A stretch of 64,000 nt of DNA from Sulfuracidifex tepidarius (GTDB lineage Archaea > Thermoproteota > Thermoprotei_A > Sulfolobales > Sulfolobaceae): assembly GCF_008326425.1 (NCBI RefSeq), contig NZ_AP018929.1, positions 1,502,875-1,566,874 on the forward strand, read 5' to 3'. Position 1 is the first letter of the stretch, and every line of letters starts with the position of its first letter. The notes below the pieces were generated by a model. The model searched no databases. It worked only from the letters and a program-made list of their open reading frames with translations, and was not told the DNA's origin. A program made the translations under genes and the position numbers. Of the stretch, positions 57,898 to 64,000 are shown in pieces.

Positions 57898-58410
57898 TCA
57901 TCATAAAAATGTTTAGTGACGTTTAAATGTCTTTTCCTCTAAACCGATTAACGCTGATCCTCAATTTCGAGACTGATCCAAGTCATGGTATAAGGCTAGC
58001 GTCAAAGACTAACAGAAAGGTCGAAGGGATGAGCGCCTTTGTGAGATTATATGCTTAGAGGCTCATGTCAACTATGACTGTCCACGAGCCCCGAGGTGGA
58101 ATCCTTATGTGGGCTTTACTCATAAGAAATCCCTCAGTTTAATTCATGGCATTCTTGTTAACTGATTGTAATTTTGTCTAGTAGGTCAATCAACGCGTTT
58201 GTCTTGGAACGAATGTCTGTCTCATCATCCATCAAATTATCTTCCTAGGAAACTTTGCCTCTGACTCATGAAGAGTTTTGGTAATGCTTTACGCTAAGTA
58301 AAGGCGTAAAAGTGACCTTAATAACCTAAGTAGCTCAAATCCCTAGAAGGGATGGATAGTTTTGCTAAATTCTAATGGAAATTAATAGTAACAACATACA
58401 ATTATTTTCA
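57898..58410. other. Spacer between two tRNA-Leu genes with decayed sequence
   Basis: About 510 bases without an intact gene. The last 92 (58319-58410) are the tRNA 3' flank of the direct repeat. The rest has short protein-like open stretches on the minus strand (ESEAKFPRKII; MDDETDIRSKTNALIDLLDK; MSKAHIRIPPRGSW), broken by frame changes and stops, and small hairpins (TCCAC...GTGGA near 58080-58102). It looks like a decayed insertion rather than a gene or RNA; the source family is not recognised. Confidence 0.45.
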
Positions 58411-58449
58411 TGCGGGGGGTGGGATTTGGACCCACGCAGGCCTTCGCCA
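58319..58449. repeat. 131-bp perfect direct repeat, copy 2
   Basis: Identical to 57706-57836, offset by 613 bases. It covers 92 bases downstream of tRNA-Leu(CAG) and the 3'-most 39 bases of that tRNA. The identity stops within the variable arm, and the 5' halves of the two tRNAs differ. Confidence 0.95.
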
Positions 58450-58495
58450 ATAGGGCCTGAACCTATCCCCTTTGGCCTAACTCGGGCACCCCCGC
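58411..58495 (-). tRNA. tRNA-Leu (CAG)
   Basis: Read on the minus strand: acceptor GCGGGGG/CCCCCGC, anticodon stem ATAGG/CCTAT around TTCAGGC (anticodon CAG), long variable arm TGGCGAAGGCCTGC, T arm GTGGG-TCCAAAT-CCCAC, discriminator A. 85 bases without intron. It shares its 3' part exactly with tRNA-Leu(TAA). Confidence 0.93.
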
Positions 58496-58531
58496 CCATC
58501 ATTAATAAGAGCGATGTAAATAAAAATGTAA

Positions 58532-58641
58532 CGCCGGGGACGGGATTCGAACCCGTGTGCCTCGTAGAGGCAGTAGGTCGCTTGCTTTCCTAACGCTGGA
58601 GGTCTCGAGCCTACCCCCTTAAACCGCTCGGGCACCCCGGC
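58532..58641 (-). tRNA. tRNA-Ser (CGA) with a 25-base intron
   Basis: Read on the minus strand: acceptor GCCGGGG/CCCCGGC, anticodon stem GTAGG/CCTAC, and between them 32 bases of which CTCGAGA is the mature loop (anticodon CGA) and about 25 form a canonical intron. Long variable arm with TGCCTCTACGAGGCA. T loop TTCGAAT. Discriminator G, as expected for Ser. 110 bases. Confidence 0.92.
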
Positions 58642-58680
58642 ACATCTATTAAATCTTCTCAAATCTTTTTATTATTAACC

Positions 58681-59589
58681 TTATGCAGGAACATATATAG
58701 GATCGGCTTCCGTGGAGATTCTGGTATTTTCTGCCACACTCTTCCTTATATTTTTAGGAAGGGAGAACAACGAAATGTGGGTATCCGAGTCGTACCACCT
58801 CAATGGAGAGTTTATCCTCGACTTGATTCTGTTCTCTATTTCAGCCTTAGAAAGGGATGAAGGATCAGCATCGTCTGAAGCGTAAACGAACCCCCAAAGC
58901 CCATCAAAAGATGCTATATAAGTATATGAAGCAGAAACTTTGGAAAACACTTGTTTCAACGTAGTGTAAATAGCGGAGTACACTTCTAAGGAAAAGGAAG
59001 GAGAGGTAGCCTGAGTTACTATCCCTCCGCGCTTGTTCATGACTTTCTTTAAATCTTCATAGAACTCTTTCGTATAGAGTTTATAAGACGTTGATCCTTT
59101 TAGTGGATCGGTTAGATCTAAAATTACTAGATCGAATTTTTGGTTTGTCTTCTTAATGTAATCTAAACCATCTCCTATGATGAGTTCCGTACGATTGTCA
59201 TCAAATGAGCCCATGTGCCACTCTTTCAGTTCGTTCTTTGCGAATTCTATAACTTTCTCGTCTAAGTCTACCATGACCGCTTTTTCTACGCTGTTATACT
59301 TTAATGCTTCCCTAAGAGTAGCTCCTTCTCCACCTCCCAGTATCAGAACAGATTTTGGAGATGGATCCAAAGAGATGCCTATTGGATGAACTAGGCTTTC
59401 ATGGTAAACGTGCTCATCATATATGGTGGATTGCACTTTACCGTCTATTATCAGACCTTTGCCGAACCTAGTGAATTCTACAAGCATGACAGATTGATAT
59501 TGCGTCTTTTCCTCTGCTATGACTCTCTTTATCTCATGACCATGAAACTCGTAAGGGGTCTGCCATTCTATAAGCCAATGCCAACTCAT
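58681..59589 (-). CDS. speE: Polyamine aminopropyltransferase (spermidine synthase-like)
   Basis: A 302-residue enzyme that transfers aminopropyl groups from decarboxylated SAM to a diamine or polyamine; Sulfolobales use it for long or branched polyamines. [16 protein letters not shown] is the nucleotide loop, GDGLDYIKK and VILDLTDP contain the acidic catalytic pair. The start is ATG 59589, overlapping the rpl37e stop as TAATG; a start 13 codons upstream would lie in rpl37e. It is the last gene of the Sm-rpl37e-speE unit. Confidence 0.9.
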   Translation of the reverse strand: MSWHWLIEWQTPYEFHGHEIKRVIAEEKTQYQSVMLVEFTRFGKGLIIDGKVQSTIYDEHVYHESLVHPIGISLDPSPKSVLILGGGEGATLREALKYNSVEKAVMVDLDEKVIEFAKNELKEWHMGSFDDNRTELIIGDGLDYIKKTNQKFDLVILDLTDPLKGSTSYKLYTKEFYEDLKKVMNKRGGIVTQATSPSFSLEVYSAIYTTLKQVFSKVSASYTYIASFDGLWGFVYASDDADPSSLSKAEIENRIKSRINSPLRWYDSDTHISLFSLPKNIRKSVAENTRISTEADPIYVPA

Positions 59590-59774
59590 TATACTAACCT
59601 TATGCCGTTTACCTTCTTGTTCTGCCAACTATAGCGTCTTATTCTTTTGCTCTTTCCGAAACCACATGCTGAACAGTAATGTTTTTGCGGGTTATACGAA
59701 TTCCTTCCACATCGTCTGCATCTTATATGTGAAGCTCCTCTATTCATTTTACCGAAAGATGGAGTACCTTTCAT
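59589..59774 (-). CDS. rpl37e: Ribosomal protein eL37
   Basis: A 61-residue zinc protein of the large subunit with [22 protein letters not shown] (two CxxC pairs) and the basic tail. It lies six bases after the Sm gene, the conserved archaeal pair. Confidence 0.96.
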   Translation of the reverse strand: MKGTPSFGKMNRGASHIRCRRCGRNSYNPQKHYCSACGFGKSKRIRRYSWQNKKVNGIRLV

Positions 59775-59780
59775 TGCAGA

Positions 59781-60011
59781 TCACTGTAAAGGTGATATGA
59801 GAATAACGTTATCTCCTCTTATTACCATAGTGCCCAGTTTCCTTCCGCTACCATCAGGCTGTATCTCCTCTGAATCAGATAGAACTAAATTCATGTGCTG
59901 ATCATAGCTTTTCAGTGTTCCCCTTACCTTCTTATCGCCCTTCAGTTTTACCAGTACTACATTGTTCAAGGATTCTGCCAATACCTTATGAGCTGTTTCT
60001 GCCAAAAACAT
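59781..60011 (-). CDS. Sm/Lsm-like archaeal protein (SmAP)
   Basis: A 76-residue Sm-fold protein with Sm1 ([27 protein letters not shown]) and Sm2 ([12 protein letters not shown]). It forms heptameric rings that bind U-rich RNA. It is the first gene of the Sm-rpl37e-speE unit. Confidence 0.94.
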   Translation of the reverse strand: MFLAETAHKVLAESLNNVVLVKLKGDKKVRGTLKSYDQHMNLVLSDSEEIQPDGSGRKLGTMVIRGDNVILISPLQ

Positions 60012-60060
60012 ACACCTAAATGAGTTGATTAAACATTAACTTAAAAGTTAATCTGTGAAG

Positions 60061-60147
60061 TCCCGCCGCGGGGGCTTGAACCCCGGACCACCCGGTTCCT
60101 ACAATCCATCTACAGCCGGGCGCTCTACCAGGCTGAGCTACAGCGGG
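60061..60147 (-). tRNA. tRNA-Tyr (GTA) with a 13-base intron
   Basis: Read on the minus strand: acceptor CCCGCTG/CGGCGGG with the C1-G72 pair typical of archaeal tRNA-Tyr. Anticodon stem CCCGG/CCGGG surrounds 20 bases, CTGTAGA plus about 13 of intron at the canonical place. T loop TTCAAGC. Discriminator A. 87 bases. Confidence 0.93.
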
Positions 60148-60200
60148 ACTAAGTGATAATCATGTTCATCTTATAAAAAAATTTTCCTTTAACTTTAGCT

Positions 60201-60707
60201 CTACATGAGTTTAGCTCCGCAGGAGCTACAGAACCTAGATCCAGGAGGAAGTGGGGCTCCACACTGAGGGCACTTAGCCTGAGTCTGCGGTTGGGGCATC
60301 ATTGGTTGAGTCTGTTGGGGCATCATTGGCATGTCGAATAGCCCGTCATTTATTTCCTTATCTACTGTCTTCAACAATTTTCTATCGAGCAATTCGCGCC
60401 CTAAAGCGCCCATATGCTCTTCCTCAATTACAAGCCTGAAGTCATTAGGAGTTCCGGCTACCCTTACTATCGCTTCTTCTACGTGATGCATATGACCCTT
60501 CTTAGTTGCCCTTATCATATAGTCTGCATATTGACCTGCCTGCATTGCTGGCATCATAGGCTGAACCATTGATTCCCATCCTTCTGCAACGAAGATCGAG
60601 TTTATCTCCTGTGCTAGACTTGCTAGATTTACGTAACGACCAGAATAGACTTTCTCCATAACAAAATTGTTACGGAATTCATTAAAAAGCTTAAACAGTT
60701 GGTCCAT
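60201..60707 (-). CDS. Conserved protein with C-terminal zinc ribbon
   Basis: A 168-residue protein. Residues 1-118 are an unrecognised alpha/beta domain starting MDQLFKLFNEFRNNFVMEKV. A Pro-, Met- and Gln-rich linker (MPMMPQQTQPMMPQPQTQ) follows, then a zinc ribbon CPQCGAPLPPGSRFCSSCG at the end. Related proteins are widespread in Sulfolobales without known function. A nucleic-acid or protein-binding role is possible from the ribbon. It is monocistronic between tRNA-Tyr and the int(N) remnant. Confidence 0.65.
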   Translation of the reverse strand: MDQLFKLFNEFRNNFVMEKVYSGRYVNLASLAQEINSIFVAEGWESMVQPMMPAMQAGQYADYMIRATKKGHMHHVEEAIVRVAGTPNDFRLVIEEEHMGALGRELLDRKLLKTVDKEINDGLFDMPMMPQQTQPMMPQPQTQAKCPQCGAPLPPGSRFCSSCGAKLM

Positions 60708-60810
60708 ATAATTGATTAAAATAATATTATACTTTCTAAATATAATAAAATGCTCTTTAACAACTGACGCAAATTATAAGTTTTTAAAACAACTTACTGA
60801 TAACAAGGTC

Positions 60811-61060
<250 letters not shown>

Positions 61061-61450
61061 ACGAAACTTACATACATTTTCATCTTTTTTAAAAGTTACG
61101 CCTTCTAATGCTTTATGTATAGCTTCCTTTTCAGACGTTAAATCTAGGCGTTCACATTAAAATTCTAAATTAGTAATTTAGCTAAAAGAAAGCTTTGCGC
61201 AGACCTTGACAAGAATTGAAGCAGCTAACAAATCAGCCTCCTAGTTCTCCATGTCTCCTAGACTCTTATATAATTAAGAAAGACTATTTATAAAAAAGCA
61301 GCTTGGAAAAGGAATTAATTTTCCCAATTATTTTAAATGTTATAGAGAAGATTCCATAATCATAAAGAAGTGACGAAACACTGCTACAAAAAGCTTATTA
61401 TAACAAAATATATTTACAATTCAATAGATTAAATATTACCTTTTAAGAAA
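61061..61450. other. Intergenic region upstream of tRNA-Met
   Basis: About 390 AT-rich bases without a supported gene. The minus-strand CTTTTAAAAAAG (61084-61095) lies 25-30 bases before the 5' end of tRNA-Met and is its likely TATA box. I see no convincing open frame or repeat; sequence near 61180-61260 may be decayed DNA. Confidence 0.5.
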
Positions 61451-62146
61451 TTATTTTAAGATTGAAGAGTCAAACTCTTCTTCATACAACACTGCGTGTT
61501 CTGGTAGGACAAATTTAACTATGTCCTTCGCTGCGACATATTTTAGTAGTTGTATATTTTCTACTAGAAGTAACTCCTTTGGCATAGTTAGCTTGACTTT
61601 CTTCTCTGTGGACATATCTACCCCGATCTTCTCACCTGACTTTTTGAACCATTTACCTAGAATTGCTTTTACCTTATCCTCCTGGGACTCTATCAGTTTC
61701 TCTACTTTAAAATTGTATATTATTGTTTTATCTGCAAGAGGATGATTTAGATCCAGTATAACTCTACCTCCACTTACGCTCTTAACTGTAGCCAGTCCAC
61801 CTTCATTCAACCTCAAGACCATGTTAGGATAAGGATTTATACCTTGCCTCTTTAGTTCGGAAAGCGAAACGATCTTTATTTTAGTTGGATCTCTGGTTCC
61901 ATATGCTTTCTCTGGAGGAACCTCTATTGTTTTCTCTGCTCCAACTTCTGCATTATATAAAGCTTCCTCTAACCCCTTAACTACGTCTCCTTGACCCAGA
62001 ATTATTAAGGTAGGACCATAAGTCTTATCTTCTCTATATATACCTTCCTTTTTTGCTTCCTCCTCGTTTGTTGTATCTATCACTTCACCACTATCCTTTA
62101 CCTTTTCAGTATAGTCGATGAGAAGAAAATCTTTATCCTTAAACAT
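61451..62146 (-). CDS. FKBP-type peptidyl-prolyl isomerase
   Basis: A 231-residue archaeal long-type FKBP (SlyD-like) with an insert-in-flap domain. FLLIDYTEKVKDSGEVIDTT, LIILGQGDVVKGLEEAL and VEVPPEKAYG-like IEVPPEKAYGTRD are the FKBP core, and a C-terminal extension of about 80 residues follows. It acts as folding helper and chaperone. Start: ATG 62146, because GAATTTAAA at 62175-62183 places transcription near 62153; the GTG at 62161 would precede it. Confidence 0.9.
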   Translation of the reverse strand: MFKDKDFLLIDYTEKVKDSGEVIDTTNEEEAKKEGIYREDKTYGPTLIILGQGDVVKGLEEALYNAEVGAEKTIEVPPEKAYGTRDPTKIKIVSLSELKRQGINPYPNMVLRLNEGGLATVKSVSGGRVILDLNHPLADKTIIYNFKVEKLIESQEDKVKAILGKWFKKSGEKIGVDMSTEKKVKLTMPKELLLVENIQLLKYVAAKDIVKFVLPEHAVLYEEEFDSSILK

Positions 62147-62357
62147 TAAAACCCCTTTCACAACTATAGGGTGTGAATTTAAAGTTTGAGCTATTTATGT
62201 CTTAAACCAGTACTTTATAATTATCTATTTATCTCATAAAAAGGAAAGTTAAGATAGAAATTATTTTACTTATTAGATATTGTATAATTAACTATTATAA
62301 GATCTACTCATCAGACATAAAATAAGTTAACAAACGCGAGGCAGAACGTAAATTTAC

Positions 62358-62370
62358 GCAAATTTTTATC
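62358..62370 (+). promoter_or_regulatory. TATA box of ahcY
   Basis: AAATTTTTATCC ends about 25 bases before the ATG at 62393, the spacing of a leaderless transcript. The preceding 170 bases are AT-rich and hold no gene. Confidence 0.5.
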
Positions 62371-62392
62371 CATAGATAACCTTTACGGTACC

Positions 62393-63634
62393 ATGTACAA
62401 AGTAAAAGACATAAGCTTAGCGGAACAAGGATCTAGACAAATAGAATGGGCAGAACTACACATGCAGACCTTAATGAAAATAAGGGAAAGGATGTCTAAG
62501 GAAAAACCTCTCTTGGGAATCAAAATATCTGCAGTTCTTCATGTTACGAAAGAGACCGCAGTGTTGATGAGAACGCTTCATAATGCTGGAGCAGAAGTGT
62601 ATCTAGCAGGAAGTAACCCACTTTCCACTCAGGATGATGTAGCAGCTGCCCTAGCTCAGGACGGAATAAACGTGTTCGCTTGGAAGGGAGAAAACGAAAA
62701 AGAGTACTATGATGCTATCGAGACCGTAGCTAAGATTTCTCCAAATTTAGTAATGGATGATGGAGGGGATCTCCATGCCTTGATTCATGATAAGTTCTAC
62801 TCTCCTAACATAATAGGAGGGACCGAGGAGACAACAACCGGAGTGGTAAGGCTAAAGGCTATGGAAGAGAGCGGTGTCCTAAAGTACCCCGTTATCGCAG
62901 TAAATAATGCGTTCACTAAGTACCTCTTCGACAATAGGTTCGGAACAGGTCAGAGCGCAATAGACGGAATATTGAGGGCAACAAACATAATGATAGCCGG
63001 AAAGGTTGTGGTGGTTTCAGGCTACGGGTGGGTCGGAAGAGGAATAGCGAGCAGGATGAGAGGTATGGGAGCTAGAGTCATAGTTACAGAAGTGAGCCCA
63101 GTGAGAGCCTTAGAAGCAGTGATGGAAGGATTCGAAGTCATGCCTATCAGAGAAGCATCCAAGATAGGGGATATTTTCGTCACTACTACAGGAAATATTA
63201 ATGTTATCTCTGTAGACGATATAATGCAAATGAAAGACGGTGCGATTCTAGCGAATGCAGGACATTTCAACGTCGAGATCGATGTAGAAGGTCTTAAAAG
63301 GGCAAGCAAAAATGTAAGGAACATCAGACCTTTCACAGACGAATATTTATTGCCTAACGGGAAACGTGTATATCTTTTAGCAGATGGAAGGTTAGTTAAT
63401 CTGGCCGCTGCAGAAGGACATCCAAGCGAGGTAATGGATCTCAGCTTTGCCAACCAAGCACTCTCAGCTGAATATATCGTCAGAAATAGGAATCTCAAGA
63501 AAGCAGTGTATAACGTCCCTGATGAGATAGACAACCAAGTCGCAGAACTAAAACTTTCAGTTATGGGAATAAAAATTGATCAGATGACACAACAACAGAA
63601 GGAGTACTCAAAGCAGTGGAAATACGGCACATAA
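62393..63634 (+). CDS. ahcY: S-adenosyl-L-homocysteine hydrolase
   Basis: A 413-residue archaeal-length enzyme that splits S-adenosylhomocysteine to adenosine and homocysteine, clearing the product of methylations (several methyltransferases are encoded in the window). [15 protein letters not shown] is the substrate site, [15 protein letters not shown] the hinge and NAD contact, [14 protein letters not shown] the Rossmann loop, and [11 protein letters not shown] holds the active-site region. The C-terminus KQWKYGT is the conserved Lys-x-x-x-Tyr that closes the NAD site. It is monocistronic and leaderless. Confidence 0.97.
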   Translation: MYKVKDISLAEQGSRQIEWAELHMQTLMKIRERMSKEKPLLGIKISAVLHVTKETAVLMRTLHNAGAEVYLAGSNPLSTQDDVAAALAQDGINVFAWKGENEKEYYDAIETVAKISPNLVMDDGGDLHALIHDKFYSPNIIGGTEETTTGVVRLKAMEESGVLKYPVIAVNNAFTKYLFDNRFGTGQSAIDGILRATNIMIAGKVVVVSGYGWVGRGIASRMRGMGARVIVTEVSPVRALEAVMEGFEVMPIREASKIGDIFVTTTGNINVISVDDIMQMKDGAILANAGHFNVEIDVEGLKRASKNVRNIRPFTDEYLLPNGKRVYLLADGRLVNLAAAEGHPSEVMDLSFANQALSAEYIVRNRNLKKAVYNVPDEIDNQVAELKLSVMGIKIDQMTQQQKEYSKQWKYGT

Positions 63635-63650
63635 TTAGCATAAATGAAAA

Positions 63651-63672
63651 CATCCTTCTTTTATTTTTTTCT
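63651..63672 (+). terminator. Pyrimidine-rich terminator after ahcY
   Basis: CTTCTTTTATTTTTTTC follows the ahcY stop by about 20 bases. T-rich runs of this kind are common archaeal termination sites. Confidence 0.5.
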
Positions 63673-63914
63673 ATATGGATTTAAAAATAGCTTACCAAAG
63701 GTTAAAAAGGAAAACATTTCTTTCATACTCATATAATAATTAGAAACACAGTTCTTCCAGTAATACAATATATACTATACAGTTATTATTTATTACATTC
63801 AAGATATCTTAATTAATAAAAAAATAAATATTCTCCAAAAAAGCTTAGCACTATTAAGTTAACATATTATTAATTCTTTTTAAATGTGTTCTGGCAACCG
63901 TAGTACTAGGCAAA

Positions 63915-64000
63915 ATGAGGGAAAAACAACGCCATTATAAGTTCGGGGATTACATCTTGAGGGAAAGGAAAGGTAGGTATTACGTTTACAAGCTAGAGTA
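63915..64000 (+). CDS. SSV-type integrase, N-terminal end (partial)
   Basis: The final 86 bases open a frame at ATG 63915: [20 protein letters not shown] then RYYVYKLE. As I recall, this is nearly the same as residues 1-28 of the SSV1 integrase, much closer than the two remnants at 15491 and 60811. CTTTTTAAATG near 63876-63886 can be its TATA box. It runs off the window, so I cannot say whether it is an intact viral gene or another int(N) at a tRNA just outside. Confidence 0.8.
   Translation, partial: MREKQRHYKFGDYILRERKGRYYVYKLE

Noticed and set aside
58375-58662. Short open frames on both strands over the tRNA-Leu(CAG) and tRNA-Ser genes
   Set aside because: They are read-throughs of tRNA sequence, with typical chance peptides from tRNA stems.
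63022-63534. A 170-codon minus-strand frame
   Set aside because: Entirely antisense to ahcY, with no promoter or family features.

Overview
The window comes from a low-GC thermoacidophilic crenarchaeon of the order Sulfolobales. The evidence is the archaeal ribosomal-protein and exosome superoperons with crenarchaeal order and sequences, TATA boxes placed for leaderless transcripts, GGTGA-type Shine-Dalgarno sites inside operons, tRNA introns, a Ced DNA-import locus, an XPF nuclease with a PCNA-binding tail, and N-terminal pieces of SSV-type (fusellovirus) integrases beside tRNA genes.

Layout. 1-2.8 kb: rhamnose-nucleotide genes (rmlC partial, rmlD), an HTH_10 regulator and a PLP aminotransferase-like enzyme. 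2.8-16.8 kb, the most accessory part: GtrA-like membrane protein, AlaX editing protein, a HerA-NurA helicase-nuclease pair, a divergent HTH-ThiN (ThiR-like) regulator, MMPL/RND exporter, an orphan gene, a CPA2 antiporter, a nucleoside-phosphorylase paralogue, a tiny zinc-finger protein, an APC permease, an int(N) remnant running into tRNA-Phe, an archaemetzincin-like protein that has lost its catalytic histidines, and archease. 16.8-33 kb: the S10/spc superoperon read on the minus strand, from rpl3 through secY, adkA, a DUF106 protein, rpl34e and cmk, and directly after cmk the three-gene Ced cluster. 33-43 kb: SPOUT methyltransferase, ileS, leuB, a DUF447 protein, an M28 peptidase, a HAD hydrolase and fusA. 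43-51.2 kb: xpf, pfdB, pcc1, Brix, rpl37ae, the exosome (rrp42, rrp41, rrp4), SBDS, psmA, two RNase P subunits, a DUF54 protein and rpl15e, with a C/D box sRNA between rnp2 and psmA. 51.2-57.5 kb: YchF-type GTPase, a sugar nucleotidylyltransferase, rps3ae, trmJ, mtq2-like, ksgA, a DUF655 protein, rpo4 and rpl21e. 57.5-64 kb: tRNA-Leu(TAA), tRNA-Leu(CAG) and tRNA-Ser(CGA), speE-rpl37e-Sm, tRNA-Tyr, a zinc-ribbon protein, a second decayed int(N) at tRNA-Met, an FKBP isomerase, ahcY, and at the right edge the start of a third, intact SSV-like integrase.

How it fits together. Most of the window is information-processing core: ribosome assembly, translation factors, protein export, exosome, RNase P and proteasome, in long minus-strand transcription units whose genes overlap or abut by a few bases. 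The accessory interest is in traces of mobile DNA at tRNA genes (three int N-termini and a perfect 131-bp repeat spanning the 3' parts of two tRNA-Leu genes), in DNA-transfer and repair functions (Ced, HerA-NurA, XPF), and in very compact promoters where one TATA box appears to serve two divergent genes or lies inside the opposite gene. I see no CRISPR array, rRNA operon, intact insertion sequence or replication origin. The strongest leads are the repeated SSV-type int(N) remnants with a possible provirus beginning at the right edge, the C/D sRNA whose C box contains the rnp2 stop codon, the archaemetzincin-like protein without its HExxH, and the unlisted 51-codon third gene of the Ced cluster.
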